Of a DNA stretch of 64,000 nt, positions 44,194 to 57,915 are shown in pieces. The translations under genes were made by a program, and so were the position numbers. The stretch spans positions 806,001 to 870,000 of the forward strand of contig NZ_CP136562.1 of the NCBI RefSeq assembly GCF_018215265.2, given 5' to 3'. The first letter of the stretch is position 1. Every line of letters starts with the position of its first letter. This stretch comes from Paenarthrobacter sp. GOM3 (GTDB taxonomy: Bacteria; Actinomycetota; Actinomycetes; Actinomycetales; Micrococcaceae). The notes under the pieces were generated by a model. That model had not been told where the DNA came from, made no database searches, and saw only the letters and a program-made list of their open reading frames with translations.

Positions 44194-47100
44194 ATGAGCA
44201 AGGGAACAAGAAACCCCGCCATTGAAAGTCTTCTCCGGACCTGGCTCCCCACCAAGCGCTGGTTCCCGGTGAAGAGCCCCGATTTTGCCCTCGCGCAGGT
44301 GGGTGGGTTCAGACTCCCCGCCCCTGGCGATGATGCCGTGTTTGAGGTGGTGTTGTTGGCAGTCACCTACCGGACGGCCGACGGCGGTCCACGGACTGAC
44401 GTTGTCCAGGTGCCGTTGAGCTTCCACAGCCGGCCGCTCGTGGACGCGCCTACGGCGCTTTTGGGGGAGTTCACCGATCCCGACCGTGGGCTTCAACTGG
44501 TGTACGACGCCGTCTATGATTCCGCGTTCGTTACCGCCTGGCTGGAGTTCATGCGCAGCGAAGCCTCCTTGGAGGACAACCTGGCGCAGGGCCATCTCAC
44601 CCACGGCAAGGTGTCGCTGCCCAAGAACCCCGTTTCAGCGCGGGTCCTCTCCGGGGAGCAATCGAACACCTCCGTCATCATCGACGACGGCCACTCGGCC
44701 GCCATCCTCAAGGTTTTCCGCGTGCTGGCGGCTGGCAAGAACCCGGAGGTGGAGCTGGGCGCCGCACTGACGGCGGCCGGAACCAGCGAGGTTCCCGCGA
44801 CGCTTGGTTGGATTACCGGCTCCTGGGACGAACCGGCGTCGGACGGCTCCACCACCGCCACCGGTGAGCTGACCGTCGCCCACGAATTCCTCCTGGGCGG
44901 GCAGGACGCGTGGCGCCTGGCCGTTGATGCAGCGGCGGCAGGGGAAGATTTCACCGCAGAAGCCCGCGGCCTGGGAGCGGCGACGGCTACGGTCCACGCA
45001 CGGCTCGCGGAAACTTTCGGCGTTCTGGACGGTCAGGCGCAGGGCCCGGACATTATCGCCACTGTTGCCCGGCGCGTCCGTCAGTCGTGGGCGGAGGCCG
45101 CCTCCGCCGTCGGGCCTTACGACAACAACCTTGACGAATTGCTGGCCACCCTGGACCCGCGCGACGTCGGGCAGCTGCAGCGCGTACATGGCGACCTCCA
45201 CCTCGGGCAGATCCTCTGGGTCCCGGGGGCGGAAGACCGGGCGGGCCGCTGGGCCATCCTGGACTTCGAAGGGGAGCCGCTGCGCACCATCGACGAACGC
45301 AACATGCCCGACCTTCCCTTGCGGGACGTGTCGGGAATGCTGCGGTCCTTCGACTACGCCGCGGGCGCCGCCACGCGCGAGAATGCGGACGCCAAGGTGC
45401 CCGAAACCTGGGTGGATGACTGCGCTGCCGCCTTCCTTGAGGGCTACAGCGACGTCACCCCGGGAACCATAGACCGCCGCTCGCCGCTCTTTGTGGCATT
45501 GTGGCTGGACAAGGCCTTATACGAGGTGGTCTACGAGCTGCGAAACCGGCCCGACTGGCTGTCGATCCCGGTCAACGCATCGCGACGAATCCTCGACAAC
45601 ACAAGCCGCGGCAAGCATGCGGCAGCTACAGCGGAAGGTAATGACATGACTGGCTCTGCACGCACCGAACGGCCCCGAGTCCCCCTGCACGTGGACTCCG
45701 AGACCTTGGAACGCGTGGCAGCGGGGGCTTACCACGCACCGCACTCCGTGCTCGGCGCGCACCTGGATGATCACGGCCACGTCACCGTCCGCACGGTGAA
45801 GCACCTCGCCAAATCGGTGGCAGTGGTGACCGAGGGCGGACGCACGGAGATGACCCATGAGGCACACGGTGTGTGGGCAGCCGTCCTGGAACCGCTGCAG
45901 GCCGGCCATGTGCCGGACTACCGTTTGGAAGTGGTGTACGACGCCGAACCGGTCACCATCGACGACCCGTACCACTACCTGCCTACCGTGGGTGAGGTGG
46001 ACCTCCACCTGATCGGCGAAGGCCGGCACGAGCGGCTGTGGGATGTCCTGGGTGCACACGTCCAGCACTACCGTTCCGCGTTGAGTGAGGTGGACGGTGT
46101 TTCGTTCGCGGTGTGGGCTCCGAACGCCCAGGCGGTACGCGTCAAGGGTGACTTCAACGGTTGGGATGGCCGTTCGCACGGAATGCGCTCGCTGGGTTCC
46201 TCGGGCGTATGGGAACTCTTCATTCCCGGTGTTGTAGCAGGGGCGTGCTACAAATACGAGATCCTGACCAAAGCCGGACACTGGGTGGAGAAAGCGGACC
46301 CCTTGGCCTTCGGGACCGAAGTTCCGCCGCTGACTGCCTCGCGCGTGGTTGATCCGAGCTACCGCTTCAAGGACGCGGAGTGGATGGCTGCCCGTGCGCA
46401 AAGGGATCCTCACAATTCGCCGATGAGCGTCTACGAAGTCCACCTCGGCTCCTGGCGCCTGGGCCTTGGCTACAAGGAACTGGCCAAGGAACTCGTGGAC
46501 TATGTGAAGTGGCTTGGCTTCTCCCACGTGGAGTTCATGCCCGTGGCGGAGCACCCCTTCGGTGGATCCTGGGGCTACCAGGTGACGTCCTACTTCGCGC
46601 CGACCTCCCGGTTCGGGCACCCGGACGAGTTCCGGTTCCTCGTGGATTCCTTGCACCAGGCAGGCATTGGCGTACTGCTGGACTGGGTTCCGGCCCACTT
46701 CCCCAAGGACGCATGGGCTTTGGCGCAGTTCGACGGCCAGCCCCTGTATGAGCACTCCGACCCGGCCCTCGGGGAGCACCCGGACTGGGGAACACTGATC
46801 TTCGACTTCGGGCGCAGCGAGGTCCGGAACTTCCTGGTGGCCAATGCGCTCTACTGGCTGGAGGAGTTCCACATCGACGGCCTGCGCGTGGACGCGGTGG
46901 CATCCATGATCTACCTGGATTACTCCCGCGAAGAAGGACAGTGGCGCCCCAACAAGTTCGGTGGCCGCGAAAACCTTGAGGCCATCTCCTTCATGCAGGA
47001 AGTCAACGCCACGGTCTACAAGTCCCACCCGGGAGCCATCATCATCGCCGAAGAGTCCACGGCGTTCCCCGGCGTGACGGCACCGACCAACCACGGCGGG

Positions 47101-47856
47101 CTTGGTTTCGGGCTCAAATGGAACATGGGCTGGATGCACGATTCGCTGAAGTACATCTCCGAAGATCCCATCAACCGCAAGTGGCACCATGGCACCATCA
47201 CGTTCTCTTTGGTCTATGCGTTCACGGAAAACTTCCTGCTCCCCATCAGCCATGACGAGGTAGTCCACGGCAAGGGTTCCATGCTGCGCAAGATGCCGGG
47301 TGACCGGTGGCAGCAACTGGCAAACCTCCGTGCCTTCTTCGCCTATCAGTGGGCGCACCCGGGCAAGCAGCTCATCTTCATGGGCACCGAGTTCGGCCAG
47401 GAAGCAGAGTGGTCCGAACAGTACGGCCTTGACTGGTTCCTTGCCGACATCCCAGCCCACCGCGGACTCCAGCTCCTGGTAAAGGACCTCAACGGGCTCT
47501 ACACGACCACGCCGGCCCTGTACCAGCGGGACAACGAAGCCGGAGGCTTCCAGTGGATCAACGGCGGGGATGCGGACCACAACGTCCTCACCTTCATCCG
47601 GTGGGACCAGGACGGCAAGCCGCTCGTTTGCGCAGTGAACTTCTCCGGCGGCCCGCATAAGGACTACATCCTGGGTGTGCCGGCTGGAGGGGAGTGGGTG
47701 GAAGTACTGAACACCGACTCTGAAACGTATGGGGGCTCGGGCGTCGTCAACGCGGGTACCTTGAAGGCAACTGCGCCAGGAACCGATGGACAGCCGGCCG
47801 CGCTCACCATCACGCTTCCGCCGCTTGGTGCCTCCTGGTTCGCACCGGCCGAGTAG
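44194..47856 (+). CDS. glgB: Fused maltokinase / 1,4-alpha-glucan branching enzyme
   Basis: A continuous 1220-residue frame carrying two enzymes. Residues 1 to about 475 are a maltokinase (Mak/Pep2) with its N-terminal cap, the catalytic loop VHGDLHLGQILW (331-342) and the DFEGEP metal-binding segment near 357. Residues about 485-1220 are a complete GlgB: N-terminal domains, carbohydrate-binding module 48, and barrel with Asp900 (GLRVDAVASM), Glu953 (IIAEESTAF) and Asp1021 (SHDEVVHGKG). An in-frame ATG at 45646, preceded by GGAAGG with seven bases of spacing, marks the exact GlgB start (736 residues), so free GlgB may also be made. The kinase ATG at 44194 follows AAAGGA. Confidence 0.94.
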   Translation: MSKGTRNPAIESLLRTWLPTKRWFPVKSPDFALAQVGGFRLPAPGDDAVFEVVLLAVTYRTADGGPRTDVVQVPLSFHSRPLVDAPTALLGEFTDPDRGLQLVYDAVYDSAFVTAWLEFMRSEASLEDNLAQGHLTHGKVSLPKNPVSARVLSGEQSNTSVIIDDGHSAAILKVFRVLAAGKNPEVELGAALTAAGTSEVPATLGWITGSWDEPASDGSTTATGELTVAHEFLLGGQDAWRLAVDAAAAGEDFTAEARGLGAATATVHARLAETFGVLDGQAQGPDIIATVARRVRQSWAEAASAVGPYDNNLDELLATLDPRDVGQLQRVHGDLHLGQILWVPGAEDRAGRWAILDFEGEPLRTIDERNMPDLPLRDVSGMLRSFDYAAGAATRENADAKVPETWVDDCAAAFLEGYSDVTPGTIDRRSPLFVALWLDKALYEVVYELRNRPDWLSIPVNASRRILDNTSRGKHAAATAEGNDMTGSARTERPRVPLHVDSETLERVAAGAYHAPHSVLGAHLDDHGHVTVRTVKHLAKSVAVVTEGGRTEMTHEAHGVWAAVLEPLQAGHVPDYRLEVVYDAEPVTIDDPYHYLPTVGEVDLHLIGEGRHERLWDVLGAHVQHYRSALSEVDGVSFAVWAPNAQAVRVKGDFNGWDGRSHGMRSLGSSGVWELFIPGVVAGACYKYEILTKAGHWVEKADPLAFGTEVPPLTASRVVDPSYRFKDAEWMAARAQRDPHNSPMSVYEVHLGSWRLGLGYKELAKELVDYVKWLGFSHVEFMPVAEHPFGGSWGYQVTSYFAPTSRFGHPDEFRFLVDSLHQAGIGVLLDWVPAHFPKDAWALAQFDGQPLYEHSDPALGEHPDWGTLIFDFGRSEVRNFLVANALYWLEEFHIDGLRVDAVASMIYLDYSREEGQWRPNKFGGRENLEAISFMQEVNATVYKSHPGAIIIAEESTAFPGVTAPTNHGGLGFGLKWNMGWMHDSLKYISEDPINRKWHHGTITFSLVYAFTENFLLPISHDEVVHGKGSMLRKMPGDRWQQLANLRAFFAYQWAHPGKQLIFMGTEFGQEAEWSEQYGLDWFLADIPAHRGLQLLVKDLNGLYTTTPALYQRDNEAGGFQWINGGDADHNVLTFIRWDQDGKPLVCAVNFSGGPHKDYILGVPAGGEWVEVLNTDSETYGGSGVVNAGTLKATAPGTDGQPAALTITLPPLGASWFAPAE
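45633..45648 (+). promoter_or_regulatory. Internal ribosome binding site and start codon for GlgB
   Basis: GGAAGG at 45633-45638 and ATG at 45646-45648, in frame with the fusion. The ATG opens MTGSARTERPRVPLHVD, which is where a free GlgB would normally begin. It suggests either dual products or a recent loss of the kinase stop codon. Confidence 0.6.
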
Positions 47857-47886
47857 CAAACGCTCGCTCACGTAATAGCTCTATCC

Positions 47887-47924
47887 AGGCAACGCTCCTC
47901 CACTTCGGTGGGGGAGCGTTGCCT
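47887..47924 (+). terminator. Terminator of the glgE-treS-mak/glgB operon
   Basis: AGGCAACGCTCC and GGAGCGTTGCCT with an extended inner pairing CCAC-TTCG-GTGG form a strong hairpin 30 bases after the stop. The following GTTC is not a strong T run. Confidence 0.75.
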
Positions 47925-48035
47925 GTTCAGCTTCGGTGAAGGGTTCGACGGCGGTTGCCGGCTGGGGCGCTTGGCTTACGATCAGCCCGGCGAGCCATGG
48001 TTCGCCGACCGGCAGCCCCCGTCCCGAGAGGGGGC

Positions 48036-48065
48036 TTTGCCAAGCCGGCAGAGTGTGTGTATAGT
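48036..48065 (+). promoter_or_regulatory. rrn promoter candidate P1
   Basis: TTGCCA (48037-48042) and TATAGT (48060-48065) with 17 bases between, about 360 bases upstream of the 16S. The 566-base region 47857-48422 holds the operon terminator and this rRNA leader, with no gene. Confidence 0.55.
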
Positions 48066-48144
48066 TAATACCCGCGCTGCTCCCTGGTGGAGGAAGGCGA
48101 AACCGACATGAATCCTCAAGGAAAATCAAGTCAACTTCGCCGAT

Positions 48145-48173
48145 TTGACCCCGAGGCGGGCAGCGGGTAAGTT
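48145..48173 (+). promoter_or_regulatory. rrn promoter candidate P2
   Basis: TTGACC (48145-48150) and TAAGTT (48168-48173) spaced by 17 bases. The match to a housekeeping sigma-factor promoter is good, with a GC-rich spacer as in stringent rrn promoters. Confidence 0.65.
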
Positions 48174-48234
48174 TGAAAAGTTGCTCCGGAGCGATCCAGT
48201 TGAGGCTGGTGGTACTGCTTTGGAATAGTGACCT

Positions 48235-48256
48235 GTTGTTTGAGAACTCAATAGTG
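48235..48256 (+). promoter_or_regulatory. Actinobacterial rrn leader motif (boxA-like)
   Basis: GTTGTTTGAGAACTCAATAG is the motif found in actinobacterial rRNA leaders and interpreted as a boxA-type antitermination signal. A second copy lies in the 16S-23S spacer at 50335-50356. Confidence 0.7.
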
Positions 48257-48422
48257 TGCCAAGTTTGTTGATACCGATTGTTTTATCAATTGGTTGAATT
48301 ATGCCAGGTTGCTGCGCACCCCCGTGTGTGGTGGTCTGGTTTTCAGCTGGTTTCGAATTTTGTGCAGCCGCGTTTTACCGTTATTTCCGGTGGGTGTGGT
48401 TGTGTCTGTTTGATTTTTTGTT

Positions 48423-49949
<1,527 letters not shown>

Positions 49950-50330
49950 AGCTGCTAGCAACTGTTCTGTGTTCTGTGTATGCAGTTCGTGGTGGTTGTC
50001 AGTGTTGCCCATTGCGCAGGCGTCTGTTCTGCGGTGGGTGCTCATGGGTGGAATATCAACGAATCATTTATTTGGCATGGCCTGTGTGGTTGTGTCCTGG
50101 TGCTAGTACGGTGGCTCTCTTTTTTTGGGGGGTTGTTGGGAACGTGTCCGGGGCGTGGTCTGTGTGGGTTGTGTTTGGCGCACTGTTGGGTCCTGAGGCA
50201 ACAGGACCTTTTTGCAGCAATGCAGGGGGGCACTTCTGGTGTTTCTTTTGTTCCTGCTTCCGGTTCTTCCTTCCGCGTGTGCGGCCTTCCTTTTTGTGGG
50301 GGTTGTGGTGGTTGGGGGTCTGGTTGATGG

Positions 50331-50362
50331 GGTTGTTGTTTGAGAACTACATAGTGGACGCG
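50331..50362 (+). other. 5' arm of the 23S processing stem, containing a second boxA-like motif
   Basis: These 32 bases pair with 53634-53665: 29 Watson-Crick pairs, two G-U pairs and one mismatch. The arm includes TTTGAGAACT at 50339-50348. The spacer 49946-50473 contains no tRNA; it holds this arm and GT-rich sequence only. Confidence 0.8.
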
Positions 50363-50473
50363 AGCATCTAGGGACACATGCACTTGTGTGTGTGTTTCTA
50401 TACAGCAATTTCTTATGAATGAACCTGGCCCTTTGTGGTCGTGGTTCTCTCGAGTAAGTTTTTGATCTTTGTG

Positions 50474-53618
<3,145 letters not shown>

Positions 53619-53633
53619 ACACAACACACTGCA

Positions 53634-53665
53634 CGCGTCCACTATGTGGTTCCCGAACAACAACC
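53634..53665 (+). other. 3' arm of the 23S processing stem
   Basis: Complementary to 50331-50362, so the two arms enclose the 23S in the precursor, the arrangement cut by RNase III. The 23S-5S spacer (53619-53768) has no other feature. Confidence 0.8.
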
Positions 53666-53768
53666 GTTCACAGGAACCAAAACTGAATAACAACCAAGCA
53701 CCACAGTTGTAACCACACACTTCCCACCCACCCCCCACACAACACGGGGGGTTGGGACGGGTAACAAG

Positions 53769-53885
53769 GTTACGGCGGTCATAGCGTGGGGGAAACGCCC
53801 GGTCCCATTCCGAACCCGGAAGCTAAGACCCACAGCGCCGATGGTACTGCACCCGGGAGGGTGTGGGAGAGTAGGACACCGCCGG
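53769..53885 (+). rRNA. rrf: 5S ribosomal RNA
   Basis: About 117 bases: GTTACGGCGGTCATAGCG at the 5' end, CCCGGTCCCATTCCGAACCC in the middle, and closing strand ACACCGCC pairing with GGCGGT. Standard position at the end of the operon. Confidence 0.95.
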
Positions 53886-53899
53886 ACACACATTAACGG

Positions 53900-53928
53900 G
53901 GAGCCCCGACCACCACGGTCGGGGCTCC
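53900..53928 (+). terminator. rrn operon terminator
   Basis: A perfect 12-bp GC-rich stem (GGAGCCCCGACC/GGTCGGGGCTCC, loop ACCAC) 14 bases after the 5S. The tail CACCCATTT is only weakly T-rich. Confidence 0.8.
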
Positions 53929-53978
53929 ACCCATTTAACCCGCCCGTGTCTCTCCGGCCGCCGGTAGAGTGGGTGGTC

Positions 53979-54473
53979 ATGGAAAACCTCTTCAGCCACC
54001 CAGTATCCGAACCCGAGCCGTCCGGGCAGTCCAGCAACGAGCTGGAACCCCTGATAGTGACCGTGGTGGTTCCATCGAACGTATCGCATGCCTTCCAAGG
54101 CTTCACCTACCATCCCCACCTGTGGTGGCCCATGGAGGAAGAAAGCGTATTTGGTGTCGGTTCGCATGTGGAGTTCGAGGAGAACCTGATCCTGGAGACA
54201 GCCGAAGACGGCCGCACCTCCGTATGGGGCACCATTGACGACTGGCAGCCTCCGTTGTCCTTCCACGCGAGCTGGTACCCCGCGAGCACACCCCTGTGGT
54301 CCACGGAGATCCGTGTTGCATTCCGAGCCGTCGATGAGGGCACGGAGGTCCGCTTGGTCCACGACGGTTGGGAAGGCGCCGAGGATCCTGCGGCATCCCG
54401 GGCTTCCTACGCTGAGGGTTGGCCTCGGGTGCTCCAGCGCTATGTGAGATTCATGGGCGGAGCCGTTGCCTAG
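53979..54473 (+). CDS. SRPBCC/AHSA1-like domain protein
   Basis: A 164-residue protein. VTVVVPSNVSHAFQGFTYHPHLWWPMEEESVFG is the usual entry of an AHSA1-type (Bet v 1-like) fold, and the end TEVRLVHDGWEGAEDPAASRASYAEGW...LQRYVRF is the matching last strand and helix. These small cavity proteins bind hydrophobic ligands; the actual ligand is unknown. Start ATG 53979, with a GTG six bases upstream possible. It overlaps the following GNAT gene by eight bases. Confidence 0.8.
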   Translation: MENLFSHPVSEPEPSGQSSNELEPLIVTVVVPSNVSHAFQGFTYHPHLWWPMEEESVFGVGSHVEFEENLILETAEDGRTSVWGTIDDWQPPLSFHASWYPASTPLWSTEIRVAFRAVDEGTEVRLVHDGWEGAEDPAASRASYAEGWPRVLQRYVRFMGGAVA

Positions 54474-54984
54474 GGTCCGGCAACTCCACGCTGATGATTG
54501 GTTGTTGCTGAAGAACGTCCGCCTTGAGATGCTCGCTGACACTCCGATGGCTTACGTTGAGAGCCTGGATGCGGCACGCCGGCAGACGGATGCCCAATGG
54601 CAGCAACGAGCGGCCGCAATGTGCGGCGAGGGCAGTGTCACTTTGGTTGCGGATGGCGGCGGAGACGACCCCCGGCTTACCGGTCTGATGAGGGTGGTGC
54701 TGAAGCATCCGCAGGAGCCGGGCGCAGCAACGCGGGCAATGCTCATCAGCGTCTACGTGGCGCCCGAGCACCGCGGGTTGGGATTGGCTGATGAGCTCCT
54801 GAATGAGGCCTGCAGGGTCGCAGGGGAGTCGCTGGCCGCTGATCGTCTTGAGCTTGGCGTCCATGAGGACAACGCGCGCGCCCAAGCCTTCTACAGCCGC
54901 CATGGATTCAGGCCCACCGGGGCAAGCCGCCCCTATCCGCAGGACCCCTCCAAGCTGGAGCTTGTGATGGAACGGCTGCTGTAG
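54466..54984 (+). CDS. GNAT-family N-acetyltransferase
   Basis: A 172-residue acetyl-CoA-dependent transferase. The core is clear: MLISVYVAPEHRGLGLADELL holds the acetyl-CoA-binding R-G-x-G segment, and LGVHEDNARAQAFYSRHGFRPTGA the end of the domain. TTG start at 54466 with GGAG just upstream, overlapping the previous gene, so co-translated. Substrate unknown. Confidence 0.88.
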   Translation: MPRVRQLHADDWLLLKNVRLEMLADTPMAYVESLDAARRQTDAQWQQRAAAMCGEGSVTLVADGGGDDPRLTGLMRVVLKHPQEPGAATRAMLISVYVAPEHRGLGLADELLNEACRVAGESLAADRLELGVHEDNARAQAFYSRHGFRPTGASRPYPQDPSKLELVMERLL

Positions 54985-55000
54985 CAGGGGTGGCGATGGG

Positions 55001-56023
55001 CTAGCTGGCGTGGGCCGGTGGAACGGCGGTGCTGGTTCGTACCACGAGCCGGGTGGGGTGCTGAGTGTCGGCAGCTTCCAGGGCCGTGCCGTTGGTGATC
55101 GCCCCAAGGAGCGTGTGCACTGCCAGGGCCCCCTGGCCCTTGGCGTCCTGGTCGATGGTGGTCAGGCCCAGGACGGTCCCCAGGTCGTGTCCATCGATGC
55201 CCATGACGGAGATGTCGTCCGGGACGCGCAACCCGAAGTCGCGTGCGGCCAGGATGGTGCCGATCGCCATTTCATCCGATGCTGCGAAGACGGCGGTTGG
55301 CCGCTCCGGTTCGCTGGCGAGCAACTGCCGTGCGGCGGCATAGGCGCCTTCAATGGTGAAATCCGCAGAAACGATCCATTCGGGCCTGACCGGACATCCG
55401 GCGTCGTTCATTGCTTTTTCGAAACCAGCGCGGCGGGTTCCCGGCAGGTGGAAGTCCTGGTCGTAGGCCTCATGGCCAGTGATGTGGGCGATCTTGGTGT
55501 GTCCCAGGCCGAGAAGGTGGTTGGTGGCCTGCCGTGCAATCGCTGTGTCGTCGATCCTGATGGTGGAGGCCCCGGGCAATGGCCCGCCGATGCCCACAAG
55601 CGGGCGGTGCACTGCGTGGAGTTGCTGGAGCTCGTTTTCGCTGAGTTCCAAGGAGACCGCTATGACCGCATCCACACGCTTGCGCAGAAGGAAATCGCTG
55701 AAGACACTCTGGCGGTGGGCTGCGTTCTCCCCGATGTTATAGAGCGTGAGGTCGTAGCCCGCTTCCAACAGTGCCGCCGACGCGCCCTCCACCACCGCTG
55801 AAAAGAACCAGCGGTGGACGGAGGGCACTACCAGGCCAACGTTGTGGGTCCGGCCGGAGGCCAGGCTGGATGCGTGATAGGACAGAACGAACCCAAGCTC
55901 GGATGCGGCGGTCCGGGCACGTTCGCGGCTGGCCGGGGATACGCTGCCTTTGCCACTCAGGGCCCGGGAAACCGTTGCTACGGACAGTCCTGCACGCTCG
56001 GCAACGTCCTTGATACCGGTCAT
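55001..56023 (-). CDS. LacI-family transcriptional regulator
   Basis: A 340-residue repressor. Helix-turn-helix at residues 3-25 (IKDVAERAGLSVATVSRALSG) and hinge at about 45-60, then a periplasmic-binding-like sensor ending TRLVVRTSTAVPPA. It is transcribed after the GH13 gene, 19 bases downstream, in the same unit. Two LacI-type palindromes upstream of that gene are its likely sites, so the pair would be autoregulated by a sugar such as an oligoglucoside. Confidence 0.93.
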   Translation of the reverse strand: MTGIKDVAERAGLSVATVSRALSGKGSVSPASRERARTAASELGFVLSYHASSLASGRTHNVGLVVPSVHRWFFSAVVEGASAALLEAGYDLTLYNIGENAAHRQSVFSDFLLRKRVDAVIAVSLELSENELQQLHAVHRPLVGIGGPLPGASTIRIDDTAIARQATNHLLGLGHTKIAHITGHEAYDQDFHLPGTRRAGFEKAMNDAGCPVRPEWIVSADFTIEGAYAAARQLLASEPERPTAVFAASDEMAIGTILAARDFGLRVPDDISVMGIDGHDLGTVLGLTTIDQDAKGQGALAVHTLLGAITNGTALEAADTQHPTRLVVRTSTAVPPAHAS

Positions 56024-56042
56024 CCCGCTCCTCGAAGAAAAG

Positions 56043-57785
56043 TTAGCTGGCCTTAAGCCAGATTGTCTCTCCCGAGCTTATTTGATCAGCAGCCTGTGGT
56101 TCAGCGCCCACGGCGGCAGAGCTGCGAAGGATCAGCTCTCCAGGGGGCAGAGCCATGGGATGGTCTCCCGTATTCATGAGCACCAGGATATTTCCGTTGA
56201 GGTACGCGAGCGACGAGCCGCTGCAGTAGTCCTCCACCCATGCCAGGGACCCTTCACCGAGCCGGAGGGCGGCCCTTTCGGCCAGCATCGCCCGGTACAG
56301 GTTAAGGTGCGACGCCGGATCGGACTCCTGCTTGTCCCTCGCCAGTGCGGGCCAGGACTCGGGTTGGGGCAACCAAGGGTCCCTGCCGTCTCCGAAACCG
56401 GCATTGATGTCCTCGGACCGCCACGGCAGCGGCACGCGGCAGCCGTCGCGGCCGATGCGCGCCCCGCCCGTCCGGCTGAATGTAGGGTCCTGCCGCAGGG
56501 CGGCGGGGATGTTCGTGGAATCGGGGAGGCCCAGTTCCTCACCCTGGTAGAGGTAGGCGCCGCCCGGCAGCCCGAGCATGAACATGGTGGCTGCGGCAGC
56601 CCGCCGTCGTCCGAGTTCCTCGTTGGGCTGTAGATCGTCAGGCCCTATGCCGTCGCCATCGCGGGGGCCAGGTCCGTCGTAGCCGAAGCGGGAAACGTGC
56701 CGGACGACATCGTGGTTGGAGAGCACCCAAGTACTCGGGGCCCCAACCGCATCAAGCGATACCAGGGAATCAGTGATGGTGTGGCGGAGGCGGTACACGT
56801 CCAAGCCGGCATGGAGGTAGGGGAAGTTGAATGCCTGGTGCATCTCGTCGGGGCGAACCCACTGCGCCAGCCGCGGGAGCGGATCCACGTTGGCTTCGGC
56901 GCAGAGGATGCGGTCCGGGCCGTATTCTTCCAGGATGGAACGCCAGCGCCGGTAGATGTCGTGCAGGGCGGGCTGGCCGAACATGGGCGCGTCCTGGCCG
57001 GGAAAGCCGTCCGAGCTGTTGCCGTCAGCGCGACCACCCCAGTTGGGCAGGCCTGCCGCTTTAACCAGCGCGTGGGCAACATCCACGCGGAAGCCGGAGA
57101 TACCGCGGTCCAGCCAGAAGCGGAGCACGCGTTCAAACTCAGCATGGACCGCAGGATTGTCCCAGTTGAAGTCCGGCTGCGAGGAATCGAACAGATGCAG
57201 GAACCACTGTCCCGGCCGCCCGTCCGCCTCGATGATGCGCGTCCAGGCCGAGCCGCCAAAGTGCGACTGCCAGTTGTTGGGCGGCTCGTTGCCGTCAGCT
57301 CCTTGGCCGTCCCTGAAGATGAACATGTTGCGCTCAGGGCTATGAGGGGCCGCATTGAGCGCGGCCTGGAATGCGACGTGCTGGTCAGAGCAGTGGTTGG
57401 GGACCAGGTCCGCAATAACGCGCAGGTTCAGCCTGTTGGCCTCGGCGATCAGTGCGTCGAAGTCCGCAAGGGTGCCAAACAACGGATCGACATCGCAGTA
57501 GTCGCTCACGTCGTAACCGGCGTCCCTCTGGGGCGATCGATAGAACGGCGACAGCCACACGGCGTCCACGCCCAAACTGGCAAGCTGCCCGAGTTCGGCC
57601 GTGATGCCGGCCAGGTCTCCCACGCCGTCACCGTTGAGGTCCCGGAAGGACCGCGGATAGATCTGGTAGATGACTGCGGAACGCCACCACCCGTGTGCGT
57701 TGGAGGCGTCATGGACTGGCGTTAGCTGCGTGAACGCAGCAGTGGGCTCGTAGGCCTCAACTGAGAGCAATGAATCAACGGACAT
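56043..57785 (-). CDS. GH13 alpha-glucosidase (oligo-1,6-glucosidase type)
   Basis: A 580-residue cytosolic hydrolase. WWRSAVIYQIYPRSFRDLNGDGVGDLAGI is the GH13_23/30-like N-terminus; catalytic residues are in GISGFRVDVAHAL (nucleophile Asp), LCAEANVDP (Glu) and VLSNHDVVRH (Asp). The frame remains open 45 bases upstream, but that part overlaps the operator at 57816, so the ATG at 57785 is preferred. It cleaves short alpha-glucosides. Transcribed together with the lacI-type gene behind it. Confidence 0.93.
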   Translation of the reverse strand: MSVDSLLSVEAYEPTAAFTQLTPVHDASNAHGWWRSAVIYQIYPRSFRDLNGDGVGDLAGITAELGQLASLGVDAVWLSPFYRSPQRDAGYDVSDYCDVDPLFGTLADFDALIAEANRLNLRVIADLVPNHCSDQHVAFQAALNAAPHSPERNMFIFRDGQGADGNEPPNNWQSHFGGSAWTRIIEADGRPGQWFLHLFDSSQPDFNWDNPAVHAEFERVLRFWLDRGISGFRVDVAHALVKAAGLPNWGGRADGNSSDGFPGQDAPMFGQPALHDIYRRWRSILEEYGPDRILCAEANVDPLPRLAQWVRPDEMHQAFNFPYLHAGLDVYRLRHTITDSLVSLDAVGAPSTWVLSNHDVVRHVSRFGYDGPGPRDGDGIGPDDLQPNEELGRRRAAAATMFMLGLPGGAYLYQGEELGLPDSTNIPAALRQDPTFSRTGGARIGRDGCRVPLPWRSEDINAGFGDGRDPWLPQPESWPALARDKQESDPASHLNLYRAMLAERAALRLGEGSLAWVEDYCSGSSLAYLNGNILVLMNTGDHPMALPPGELILRSSAAVGAEPQAADQISSGETIWLKAS

Positions 57786-57815
57786 GGACACATCGTAGGA
57801 GACAGTCCCCCATAT

Positions 57816-57829
57816 TGAAAGCGCTTCCA
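57816..57829. promoter_or_regulatory. LacI-type operator 1
   Basis: TGAAAGCGCTTCCA, a near-perfect palindrome around AGCGCT, 31 bases upstream of the GH13 start. It matches the general shape of LacI/GalR operators. Confidence 0.7.
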
Positions 57830-57901
57830 CTTTTATGAACGCGGCAGGGCGCGTTTGTGTGCGGGAGTGGGCCTGTAGGGGAATCGATACGGAACTTTAT
57901 C

Positions 57902-57915
57902 TGGAAACGCTTGCA
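57902..57915. promoter_or_regulatory. LacI-type operator 2
   Basis: TGGAAACGCTTGCA, a second LacI/GalR-shaped palindrome with CG at the centre, 86 bases (center to center) from operator 1. Two spaced sites would permit looping. Confidence 0.65.

Noticed and set aside
45517-47871. A 784-codon minus-strand open frame
   Set aside because: It is the antisense of the branching-enzyme half of the fusion, which has complete catalytic motifs. The antisense product has no recognisable domain.
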